Of a stretch of DNA of 64,000 nucleotides, positions 43,881 to 51,836 are shown piece after piece. Source of the stretch: Peptoniphilaceae bacterium (GTDB taxonomy: Bacteria > Bacillota > Clostridia > Tissierellales > Peptoniphilaceae); the NCBI GenBank assembly GCA_902363535.1, contig CABJAE010000012.1, positions 1 through 64,000 of the forward strand, written 5' to 3'. Under the pieces are notes generated by a model. The model was not told the origin of the DNA, searched no databases, and saw only the letters and a list, made by a program, of their open reading frames with translations. The translations under genes were made by a program, and so were the position numbers. The stretch's first letter is position 1. Every line of letters begins with the position of its first letter.

Positions 43881-43909
43881 AAATCCTATCAAAAATCAAA
43901 GGAGGATTT
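43881..43909 (+). promoter_or_regulatory. Hairpin that can mask the ABC-F ribosome site
   Basis: AAATCCT (43881-43887) is complementary to AGGATTT (43903-43909), which contains the end of the AGGAGG site of the ABC-F gene. A competing pairing of GATAATAG-A-GGA with TCC-TATC (43866-43890) overlaps it. The arrangement fits translation attenuation controlled by the leader peptide. Confidence 0.5.
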
Positions 43910-45514
43910 ATGATAAATATAAACAACTTAAGAAAGACATTGCCTGATAAACAACTACTTGAAATCAATAGCTTATCGATTAACGAGAAAGATAAGATTG
44001 CTCTGATCGGGGACAATGGCGCGGGTAAAACAACACTATTTCGACTTATTTTAGGGCTTGAAAAGGAATATACGGGGATAGTAAATGTCGATGGAGATTT
44101 GGACTATCTATTGAATGATGGTGTCGAAGACAAATATAGTTCCAATGAAATTTATTCTAAGGCAAAACTAAATATTGACGACAGGTATAGCCCGGGAGAA
44201 TTTAGAAGATTACAGCTTTTCGATCTATTGTCTGATGATTTAAAGTTTCTCTTAATGGATGAGCCAACATCACATTTAGACATCGTGCAAAAAGAGAAAC
44301 TAATAAAGAAATTAAATTCAAGAAAGATGGGATACCTGATCATTTCGCACGATCGTGACTTTATTAATAAAACCTGCAATAAGATTTTAGAATTATCAGA
44401 TGGAAAGATTGAAGAGTATAATGGAGACTATCAATTTTACCTTGAAGAAAGAGAAAAAAGGCAAAAATTCAAAGAAAAAGAATATACAAACTATGTAAAA
44501 GAAAAAAGAAGGCTTGAAAACCTAGCAGTTAGTATCAAGGAACAGTCGTCAAAAGTTAGAACTACACCTAGAAGAATGGGAAATTCAGAAGCCAGACTTC
44601 ATAAGATGGGCGGGCAGGAAAATAAGAAGAAACTTGACAAGCAAGTGAAGTCAGTAGAGGCAAGAATAAACCAACTTGAAGCGAAAGAAAGACCAAAGGA
44701 AGAAGAGGATATAAAGTTATCTGCACCGGAGATTAAACGGATTCACTCTAAAGTATTAATAAGGGCAGAAAATTTAAATAAAGTGTTTAATAAAAAAGTT
44801 CTATTTGAAAAGTCTGAATTTACAATAGAAAACAATTCCAAGGTGGCGCTTATTGGCGATAATGGCAGTGGGAAAACTACTCTTTTAAAAATGATTCTTA
44901 ATAAAGAGAATATATGGGTGCATCCAAATCTTAATATAGGCTATTTTAGTCAGATGGATGAGACTTTAGAAGAAGACAATAGTATTTTAGAGAACGTACT
45001 AAATACAACCATCTACGATGAAACCTTGACGAGGATTGTGCTTGCAAGGCTGGGCTTTAGAAATAAAAATGTACATAAAACTATCGGGGTTTTAAGCGAT
45101 GGAGAAAAAGCTAAAGTAAAAATAGTTAAAATTCTGACAGCTGATTTTAACTATCTAATTCTGGATGAGCCGACAAACTTTTTAGACATAAGAGCAATTG
45201 AAAGTTTAGAAAATCTATTGAAATCTTATGATAGACCATTTCTTTTCGTAACCCATGATGAAGAGTTTATAAATAACATAGCAAACAGTCTTTTAATCAT
45301 TAAGGATGAAAGAATTACTGGTTTTAAAGGAAACTTACTACAATACAAAGAAAGAAAGAATAAATTCAATAAGAGTGATAATACGGACAAATTTTTGCGC
45401 GATTTTAGACTATCTACTATCAATTCTAGATTGGCAATGGATATATCCAAAACTGAGAGAGAAAAGTTGGAAGAAGAATATAAAAAACTTCTTAAAAAAC
45501 AAGATGAATCTTGA
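43910..45514 (+). CDS. ABC-F ribosomal protection protein (antibiotic-resistance type)
   Basis: This 534-residue protein has two ATPase domains and no membrane domain. Walker A1 is GDNGAGKTT (about 34-42), signature 1 is YSPGEFRR (S-P-G-E in place of S-G-G-E), Walker B1 is FLLMDEPTSHLD. After a charged interdomain linker (about 170-275, the part that reaches the ribosome's peptidyl-transferase centre) come Walker A2 GDNGSGKTT (about 317), signature LSDGEKAK and Walker B2 LILDEPTNFLD. The size and short domain 1 match Vga/Msr/Lsa-like resistance ABC-Fs, not housekeeping EttA. Substrate class (macrolide, lincosamide, pleuromutilin) cannot be read off. It is AT-rich in a GC-richer region, so probably acquired. 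Confidence 0.88.
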   Translation: MININNLRKTLPDKQLLEINSLSINEKDKIALIGDNGAGKTTLFRLILGLEKEYTGIVNVDGDLDYLLNDGVEDKYSSNEIYSKAKLNIDDRYSPGEFRRLQLFDLLSDDLKFLLMDEPTSHLDIVQKEKLIKKLNSRKMGYLIISHDRDFINKTCNKILELSDGKIEEYNGDYQFYLEEREKRQKFKEKEYTNYVKEKRRLENLAVSIKEQSSKVRTTPRRMGNSEARLHKMGGQENKKKLDKQVKSVEARINQLEAKERPKEEEDIKLSAPEIKRIHSKVLIRAENLNKVFNKKVLFEKSEFTIENNSKVALIGDNGSGKTTLLKMILNKENIWVHPNLNIGYFSQMDETLEEDNSILENVLNTTIYDETLTRIVLARLGFRNKNVHKTIGVLSDGEKAKVKIVKILTADFNYLILDEPTNFLDIRAIESLENLLKSYDRPFLFVTHDEEFINNIANSLLIIKDERITGFKGNLLQYKERKNKFNKSDNTDKFLRDFRLSTINSRLAMDISKTEREKLEEEYKKLLKKQDES

Positions 45515-45553
45515 AATAATAAATCACGAATCTACTGGCGCACTCTTCAAGTC

Positions 45554-45592
45554 AACATAATCGTAAGCATGTTGCTTTCTCGATTATGTTTT
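45554..45592 (+). terminator. Terminator after the ABC-F gene
   Basis: AACATAATCG and CGATTATGTT form a perfect 10-bp stem with a 17-base loop, followed by TT. Confidence 0.6.
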
Positions 45593-45669
45593 ACATAAGA
45601 TGTATTTCAAATGGCTCTTTATATTATAATAAAGTCAAGCAGATACCTTTTACTGAAGTGAGGGATAGT

Positions 45670-47021
45670 ATGAAAAGATATTCAAAGGTTCTCATTCTTT
45701 TAATGGCCCTTCTCCTCGCAGGCTGCGCCAATCACTCTGTCGAGTCCGGAAAGGATAGCGCCAATCGCGGCAATGGGGCGGCCAATGACGGCGTTTCAAA
45801 GGCAGTGGCCAAATTAAAACCCGTGGAGGGTGCGACGATCGGCTCCATGTCTTCCTATGTGGAAGATCCGAAGACGCAGCTCAAGCCAACAAGCAGATCG
45901 ACGACATGATGAACGCCATGAAGGCCACCTACGCCAAGTATGAAAAGGAGATGGAAGGCAACGATCTTGGAATCTATGCCGCTTTTTCCGCCTATCAAGA
46001 CGAGGATGTGCTAAGCGTCATGATCGAAACTTCCGATCTTTGGGAACAAGGGCCGGCCCATTACACCGTGTTTAATTTCTCCCTTCTCGACGGCAAGTTC
46101 ATCGACGACGATGCCCTTATGAAGCATTTCGGCGTGGCGAAGGGCGAGCTGTTGGGACTCATCGAAAACAGCTTGGTCGAAGCGCAGGCTAAAGAAACGA
46201 GCATTTATTATCGAGATAGCACCGATTCGTCCTATTTCTACAATCCGAACCACTACACCGGTTTGGTGCTAAACAATCTCTGGGACAAAGGCGAGGCTCC
46301 GGATCAACGGATCTATATCGACGAAGTGGGCGCGCCTATGTTTGTCTGCGCCCAATCCATCGACCCGGACGCGGGACTGTGCCCGCCCCTTTTAAAACTG
46401 AGGGCCGACAAATTTGACGCAGATCCCATATCCGATGTTTATGTAAGAATGGCGAGAAAACTCGGCGTCGATCCGGCCGATGAAAACCACAAGGCCTTCA
46501 TCATCCACCTGGGTGCCGCCTTTGACGAAGGGAGCTTGAAAGAGACCTTGGCGAAACTACACGCTTGGACAGGCGTGTTCACCAATTGGGAAGATCCGAA
46601 CATGCTTCTTTCCGTGAAAGAGAGCGAGGGCGGCGACAGGCCCTATCTCAATGGAGAGGAATGCTACCTGGTGATTCCCAAGTACAAGAACGCCTCTGTT
46701 TGCCTCAAAGAACTTGCGATTTCAGAGGGCGGAAAGCTGAAGGAAGAGGACAATCCCTCCTTTGATACCCTTGGAACCACCGGCATCACCTTTATTTGCC
46801 AAAACATCAGCGACATTGCCCCAAACGGCAAGATCACCATTCGCTACAGAGACGATATCACGGCATTTTCTCCCTCCATCAGCTTGAAGGACGGAAGCAT
46901 GATGCTTCCCGATAAAGTCACCGACGCGGAGGCCATTCTCCATTGGAAAGATCTCGTGGAAAAAGACGGCTATTCCAATATGATGTTTGAACGCTTCATG
47001 TCCGTTATGGGCAAGGGCTAA
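45670..47021 (+). pseudogene. Lipoprotein gene broken by a frameshift
   Basis: The first frame starts MKRYSKVLILLMALLLAGCA, a lipoprotein signal with lipobox LLAGC, and runs through SMSSYVEDP to about 45870, where it goes astray. The following frame resumes EDAAQANKQIDDMMNAMKA and stays open to 47021, ending FMSVMGKG. A single missing base near 45868-45871 joins them into one protein of about 450 residues. The family of the long soluble part is not recognised. GAGGG is the probable ribosome site. It may be a true mutation or an assembly error. Confidence 0.7.
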
Positions 47022-47054
47022 GAATGCCTCGGGCATGAGAAAAGGCGGCGATTG

Positions 47055-47243
47055 ATGAAAAAGCAAATGCGTAAGAAAAAGAAGTTGCTTCTTTTGTGCA
47101 TCCTGCTGTGCTTTCCCGTTCCATGGAGCGGCGAAGAGGGCGTTGTGTCCTCTTATCGCGCCCTTTTGTATTCCTATACGAGGTATCGCGTGTTGAAAAG
47201 CTACCTATTCTACGACCGGCGAATTTTCCATCTTTCCCTTTAA
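47055..47243 (+). CDS. Possible small secreted protein
   Basis: A 62-codon frame begins MKKQMRKKKKLLLLCILLCF, which looks like a basic signal segment with a hydrophobic core, and continues as a short Tyr/Arg-rich tail. GGCGGCG lies upstream, not a strong ribosome site. It could be real or a chance frame; I found no family resemblance. Confidence 0.3.
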   Translation: MKKQMRKKKKLLLLCILLCFPVPWSGEEGVVSSYRALLYSYTRYRVLKSYLFYDRRIFHLSL

Positions 47244-47297
47244 TTTCTTGTAGGAATTCGGCCGGCAGAGCGCATTTTTATTCCTGCGTTCCTTTGT

Positions 47298-47522
47298 GGT
47301 ATGATAATGGCATTAGACGAAGTGTGGTCGAAGAGGGAAAGAGGCCTTTTGTTGAAGCCACGGCTTGGGAATGAACGTGAAAAAAGAGAAATAAATGAAA
47401 AAAACCTCGACATGGTAATTTTTCCCCGGTCGGGGTTTTTGATTCGCCAAAGGGCATTCACTGCCCGGGATTCCCTTTCGGGCAGGGGAATTGTAAAGAA
47501 GAGAGAAGTTGCGGAGGACAAG
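47298..47522 (+). promoter_or_regulatory. Terminator-bearing 5' leader of the EamA gene
   Basis: TATGATAAT (47298-47306) provides a -10 box. About 100 bases later AAAACCTCGAC (47401-47411) pairs with GTCGGGGTTTT (47429-47439) and a T-run follows: an intrinsic terminator upstream of the gene. A second stem CTGCCCG (47461-47467) with CGGGCAG (47479-47485) lies downstream. A terminator inside a leader suggests attenuation or a riboswitch, but I could not match a known class (T-box, SAM, guanidine classes checked by motif). Confidence 0.45.
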
Positions 47523-48437
47523 TTGTTAGCAAAAAAGAGAAATGCGATTTTATTAAGTATTCTTGCCATGCTCCTTTGGGGGAGCGCCATTCCCTTAATA
47601 AAATGCACCTTTACGGAGTTGGGCATCGGCCAAGGGGATGCGGGGCTAAAAATCTTGGTGGCGGGGATCCGGTTTTTACTGGCCGGTTTTTTGACTCTCA
47701 TCTATTTTAAGGTGAGCGAAAAGGGGCGGCGGATCGCCTTTAAGGAAGTCAATTGGAAATTCGTCGTGATCCTGGCTTTGATTCAAACGTCCTTGCAATA
47801 CATTTTCTATTACATCGGCCTTTCTCACGTGGCCGGCGTGAAATCGTCGATTATCCAATCCACCAATGCCTTTCTCGTCGTATTAATTTCGGCGATCTTG
47901 ATCCCGAACGAAAAGGTGAACCCGAATATTCTCATCGCCCTCCTATTAGGGACTGCAGGCATCATTATTTCCAATGGCCCGGCGGAGAACACCGGCGGCG
48001 TGCGCTTTGTCGGGGAAGGCTTTGTGCTCATCGCCACCACCCTAAACGCCTTGGCCTCGGTGATGATTCGAAAGTACGGAAAGGGCGTAAATTCCTTTAT
48101 CCTTACGTCCTTTCAATTTATGATCGGTGCCGTGGTGCTCATCCTCCTGGGGCTCGCCATCGCCGGCAGGCCCTTGGCCCTGACGCCGAAAGCTTGCCTC
48201 ATGATTTTATACGGCTCCTTTATCTCGGCGACCTCCTTTTCCATTTGGACTTCGGTGCTGCAACACTACCACGCCAATGAATTCGGCGTCTACAAACTGT
48301 TTATACCGATCTTCGGTTCCCTCCTGTCGGTCCTCGTATTGGACGAAGCATTTACCCTAAACATGGCCGTGGGCCTGGCTTTGGTCCTCTTCGGCTCCTT
48401 TATACTAAACAAGAAAAAAATAAGTTTCGGAAAGTAG
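47523..48437 (+). CDS. EamA/DMT-family transporter
   Basis: This 304-residue protein has ten membrane spans in two EamA repeats: LLSILAMLLWGSAIPLIK (about 10-27) begins the first, VLIATTLNALASVMIRKYGK (about 168-187) the second. DMT transporters move metabolites, amino acids or drugs; the substrate is not clear. I choose TTG 47523, six bases after GGAGG, because the longer frame from 47301 runs across the leader terminator. Confidence 0.82.
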   Translation: MLAKKRNAILLSILAMLLWGSAIPLIKCTFTELGIGQGDAGLKILVAGIRFLLAGFLTLIYFKVSEKGRRIAFKEVNWKFVVILALIQTSLQYIFYYIGLSHVAGVKSSIIQSTNAFLVVLISAILIPNEKVNPNILIALLLGTAGIIISNGPAENTGGVRFVGEGFVLIATTLNALASVMIRKYGKGVNSFILTSFQFMIGAVVLILLGLAIAGRPLALTPKACLMILYGSFISATSFSIWTSVLQHYHANEFGVYKLFIPIFGSLLSVLVLDEAFTLNMAVGLALVLFGSFILNKKKISFGK

Positions 48438-48447
48438 AAAAAATCGG

Positions 48448-48486
48448 AAAACCGGCGTCGACGATGAAGCGGACGTCGGTTTTTTT
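48448..48486 (+). terminator. Terminator of the EamA gene
   Basis: AAAACCGGCGTC pairs with GACGTCGGTTTT (one mismatch), followed by T residues. Confidence 0.8.
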
Positions 48487-48571
48487 GTCACGTAAGCGGG
48501 CGATTTTGATGGAGAGGGATTTTATGATAAACTATTTAAGTTAAGTAATGGCATTTCACAAAGGAGAATGA

Positions 48572-49822
48572 ATGAATAAAAAAACACTAAGCATTATTTT
48601 CGCCTACGTCGGCGTCCTCACCGGAGCCGGCCTGGCCAGCGGGCAGGAGCTCATGCAGTATTTTCTGTCCTTCGGCCTTCCCGGGATCTACGGCATCGCC
48701 GCGGTGGGCGTGCTGCACGTGGTGGTGGGCGGCATTGTGCTTCAATTAGGCAGCCACTTCGTCGCCGAAAGCCACATCGACGTGTTGGACGAAGTCACCT
48801 CCACCGCCGTGACGAAATTCATGGACTACGCTCTTATCGTCAATTGCTTTTTAATGGGCTTTGTTATGATTGCCGGCGCCGGATCGAATCTGGAGCAACA
48901 ATTCGGCCTGGCGCCCTGGATCGGTTCCCTTCTGTGCACGGCCCTCATCGTCGTCGTGGGCATGTTGGATTTCGATAAAGTGGCCAAAATCATCGGAGCC
49001 TTCACGCCCTTGGTCCTGGTCTTTACCTTGATCGGCGCGGTCTACACCATGGTCAAGGCGAGCCCGGACGTGGCGCTTTTAGACAGCTTGGGCAAAACTC
49101 TGCCACCGGCGCTTCCCAACCTCCCCCTCTCCACCATCAATTACTTCGGCCTCTGCATGATCAGCGGCATTTCCATGGCCTTTGTCTTAGGGGGCAGCAA
49201 AACCGACCCGGCCGAAGCGCGCATCGGCGGCATGATCGGCGGCGCCCTCGTGGCCATTCTTACGGGCCTCGTCGGCGTGACGCTCTTTCTCGCCTTGGGA
49301 ATCGTAAAAGATGCGGACATTCCCATGCAGACCGTTTTAGACAGCGTGCATCCCGCCATGGGCCTCGCCATGTCCATCATCATCTTCGGCATGATCTTTA
49401 ACACGGGCATGTCCCTTTTTTACTCCGCCGCCAGGCGCTTTTCCGCCACAGAAGGCACCTTTAAGCGCAATCTGATTCTCTTTACCTTGGCGGGCTTCGG
49501 CCTGTCCTTCTTGGGATTTAAAAAATTAATGGCGATTCTCTATCCGATATTGGGCTATTTGGGATTGATCCTGATCCTGATTTTAATCGCCGCCTGGATT
49601 CGGGAGCGGAGCGAAATCAAATCCGAGATAAAAAAGAGAAAGAAAATCAACCGCCTCACGAGAAAGAAATTGGACGACGACGAAGAGTTTACGAAAAAAG
49701 ACAAAGAAAAACTGGAAAAACTCGCCGAAGCCTCGATTATCGACGATGAAAAAATCAAAGACGCCGTGGAAGAAGAAGTGGCTGAGGAATTGGAAGAAGA
49801 AAATGACGAACAGACAGATTGA
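48572..49822 (+). CDS. YkvI-like membrane protein (APC-type permease fold)
   Basis: This 416-residue protein has about ten spans and resembles the YkvI family of putative branched-chain-type or proton-symport carriers: FAYVGVLTGAGLASGQELMQ (about 10-29) holds the G-A-G-x-A-S-G-Q-E turn typical of the family. A long charged cytosolic tail (about 340-416: KKRKKINRLTRKKLDDDEEF to EEVAEELEEENDEQ) is an unusual extension. The substrate is unknown. AAAGGAGAA precedes the start. Confidence 0.75.
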   Translation: MNKKTLSIIFAYVGVLTGAGLASGQELMQYFLSFGLPGIYGIAAVGVLHVVVGGIVLQLGSHFVAESHIDVLDEVTSTAVTKFMDYALIVNCFLMGFVMIAGAGSNLEQQFGLAPWIGSLLCTALIVVVGMLDFDKVAKIIGAFTPLVLVFTLIGAVYTMVKASPDVALLDSLGKTLPPALPNLPLSTINYFGLCMISGISMAFVLGGSKTDPAEARIGGMIGGALVAILTGLVGVTLFLALGIVKDADIPMQTVLDSVHPAMGLAMSIIIFGMIFNTGMSLFYSAARRFSATEGTFKRNLILFTLAGFGLSFLGFKKLMAILYPILGYLGLILILILIAAWIRERSEIKSEIKKRKKINRLTRKKLDDDEEFTKKDKEKLEKLAEASIIDDEKIKDAVEEEVAEELEEENDEQTD

Positions 49823-49987
49823 CCTGAAAAGGAATGGAATCGAGCAGGCGGCTTTCGCGCGTTTGCTCGATTTTTCTGCGTCTGACGCCGCATTTATGGC
49901 GATTTTGTCGGATAAGCGCCAGAAAAAACAAAAAATTACATGAAATCATTGACCGCGTCATAAAATAGTGATAGATTAAAGATGAAA

Positions 49988-50095
49988 GTTTTCTTCGGAA
50001 ACGAATGTATTCTACTGGCGGTAAAAGCCCGCGAGCGCATAGCTGATTCGGTGCAAGTCCGAAGCCAACAGTCTGGTCTGGAAGGGAGAAGGAGG
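49988..50095 (+). ncRNA. FMN-type riboswitch (RFN element), divergent
   Basis: The stretch contains the FMN aptamer landmarks in order: TTCTTC, GGCGGTAAAAGCCCGCGAG (50018-50036), TGATTCGGTGCAAGTCCGAA (50044-50063), GCCAACAGT and GGAAGGGAGAAGG (50080-50092). It departs from consensus: the 5' GGGCAGGGTGAAATTCCC hairpin is replaced by a short GAATGTATTC stem, and CCGACGGT/AGTCCGGATGG become CCAACAGT/GGTCTGGAAGG. Variant FMN riboswitches that no longer bind FMN and control efflux pumps have been reported in Clostridioides difficile and relatives; a MATE pump follows here, which fits that pattern. Confidence 0.8.
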
Positions 50096-50096
50096 C

Positions 50097-50195
50097 TTTT
50101 CGGCTTGTTGCCGGATGCCCTTTCCCTTCGTCTTCCGAAAAAAGCATCCGGTGTAAGAAATTCCCTTGGGGAGGCTCATGTCGCCGGATGTTTTT
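50097..50195 (+). promoter_or_regulatory. Riboswitch expression platform: terminator and antiterminator
   Basis: GCATCCGG (50144-50151) can pair with the upstream CCGGATGC (50111-50118; antiterminator) or with downstream CCGGATG followed by TTTTT (50184-50195; terminator). A third option, TTTTCGG (50097-50103) with CCGAAAA (50135-50141), competes with the antiterminator. These exclusive pairings are the usual transcriptional switch. The sign of the switch cannot be decided by eye. Confidence 0.75.
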
Positions 50196-50241
50196 ATTTG
50201 CGGCAAACTTCCCGAGAGTGAAAAGCGAAAAAGGAAGGTGC

Positions 50242-51627
50242 ATGGTGAAAAAGACGCAAACCGTCGACAGCCCTTTGGCGACGGAGCCGATCTCGAAGCT
50301 CCTTATCCGCTACTCGGTGCCGACGACCCTGACCCTTATGGTCAATTACCTTTATAATATCGTCGATCAAATCTTTGTGGGCCGGGGTGCGGGAATCACC
50401 GGCATGGCGGCGGTAAACGTGGCCTTTCCCGTCGCCATCCTCGTCAACGCCGTCGCCCTTATGCTCGGCGACGGCTGCGCCGCCAACGTCAGCCTGTGCT
50501 TGGGGCGAAAAGATCAAGATACGGCGGATCGCATCTTCGGCCACGGTGTCACCTGGATCATCGTGAGCGGCCTCGTCATGGCCATCATCGGCACCCTGTT
50601 CGCGCCGCGGATCGTGCGACTTTTCGGCACCACGGACACGGCCTACGACGAATCCCTCGCCTACCTCAGGACCATCGCCGTCGGCTTTCCCTTTCAACTC
50701 ATCTGCCCCGCCTTTACTGCCATGATTCGGGCCGACGGTTCGCCGAAATACACGATGAAATGCATGATGGCCGGCGCCGCCATCAATATCATCCTCGATC
50801 CGATTTTTATCTTCGGCTTGCATATGGGCGTCGTCGGTGCGGGGATCGCCACGGTCATCGGCGAAGTCGTCGCAGGAAGCCTGTGCCTTCTCTACCTGCG
50901 CCGGCTCAAGACCGTGTGCCTCACAAGGGATGCCCTGCGCCCGACGAGAGCCTTGACCCTTCGGATAGTAAAGCTGGGCTTCCCAAGTTTTCTGACACAG
51001 GTATTGACCGCATTGGTGCAAATTGTGCTCAACAATCTTATGCGCATCTACGGCGCCGCCACGATCTACGGCAGCGACATGGCCCTCTCCGTTTACGGCA
51101 TGATGATGAAAGTTTACCAAATTGCCCACGCCATGTTCGTCGGCGTCTCCTCTGCCATTCAGCCCATCAACGGCTACAATTTCGGGGCGAAAAACTACGG
51201 GCGGGTACACCATACCTACCGCATGGCCACGACCATCGCCCTGGTCATCTCCGCTTGCTGGTGCGCAGTCTACCTGCTGCTTCCTCGGCAGATCGCCGCG
51301 CTCTTTGTCTCCGACAATCCCCTTTACCGGGATTGCGCGGCCCACTTCTTTAGGCTCTACATGATGGCCTTCTTCCTCTACGGCATCCACATGACCACAG
51401 CCTCCTTCTTTCAGGGTATCGGAAAGCCCCTCCGCTCCCTGGCGATTCCTCTGGTGCGTCAGGGCGTCCTCCTGATTCCCCTGGCACTCGCGCTCTCCGC
51501 CACCTACGGATTGGACGGCGCCCTTTACGCCGTGCCCATTGCAGACAGCCTCACCTGCCTTCTGTGCGTCATCATGGCCCGGGCGGAATTTCGCGGGTGG
51601 AAAAAGCGGGGATGGATCGAGGAATGA
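50242..51627 (+). CDS. MATE-family efflux transporter under riboswitch control
   Basis: This 461-residue protein has twelve spans and exports cationic drugs or metabolites in exchange for Na+ or H+. The MATE pattern is clear: LLIRYSVPTTLTLMVNYLYN (about 20-39), IVDQIFVGRGAGITGMAAVN (about 40-59) and PAFTAMIRADGSPKYTMK (about 157-174). The second half repeats it. I choose ATG 50242 after GGAAGG. The divergent FMN-type riboswitch 50 bases upstream suggests flavin-like compounds (roseoflavin, lumichrome, lumiflavin) as inducers or cargo. Confidence 0.9.
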   Translation: MVKKTQTVDSPLATEPISKLLIRYSVPTTLTLMVNYLYNIVDQIFVGRGAGITGMAAVNVAFPVAILVNAVALMLGDGCAANVSLCLGRKDQDTADRIFGHGVTWIIVSGLVMAIIGTLFAPRIVRLFGTTDTAYDESLAYLRTIAVGFPFQLICPAFTAMIRADGSPKYTMKCMMAGAAINIILDPIFIFGLHMGVVGAGIATVIGEVVAGSLCLLYLRRLKTVCLTRDALRPTRALTLRIVKLGFPSFLTQVLTALVQIVLNNLMRIYGAATIYGSDMALSVYGMMMKVYQIAHAMFVGVSSAIQPINGYNFGAKNYGRVHHTYRMATTIALVISACWCAVYLLLPRQIAALFVSDNPLYRDCAAHFFRLYMMAFFLYGIHMTTASFFQGIGKPLRSLAIPLVRQGVLLIPLALALSATYGLDGALYAVPIADSLTCLLCVIMARAEFRGWKKRGWIEE

Positions 51628-51694
51628 TGGAATAAGGATTTTTAAAAGCAGAAAAATTGCGTGGCAGATAAGGAATGAAAAGAAAAATGATACG

Positions 51695-51728
51695 ACCCGA
51701 CGCATCTTTCAGGTGGAGTCGGGTTTTT
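51695..51728 (+). terminator. Terminator of the MATE gene
   Basis: ACCCGAC pairs with GTCGGGT around a 16-base loop, followed by five T. Confidence 0.75.
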
Positions 51729-51836
51729 GATTGGAAGAAAAGATGCACCGGGCTACCTAATACTTGAGTAAAAGTGGATAAAGACGTTGATTGACGATAA
51801 AATAGATTTGAACATTAGGTATTGGAGGAGAATGTG

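Noticed and set aside
47298-47522. T-box or guanidine riboswitch upstream of the EamA gene
   Set aside because: The T-box GGTGGTACCGCG and the paired ACGR loops expected for guanidine-II were not found; left as unclassified leader.
49988-50095. Cobalamin riboswitch, suggested by GGTGCAAGTCC
   Set aside because: The surrounding GGCGGTAAAAGCCCGCGAG and GGGAGAAGG words are FMN-type, and the B12-box GCCACTG is missing.
50194-51705. 503-codon minus-strand ORF
   Set aside because: It is antisense to the MATE gene, low-complexity in Gly/Asp/His, and has no recognisable domain; a GC-rich shadow frame.
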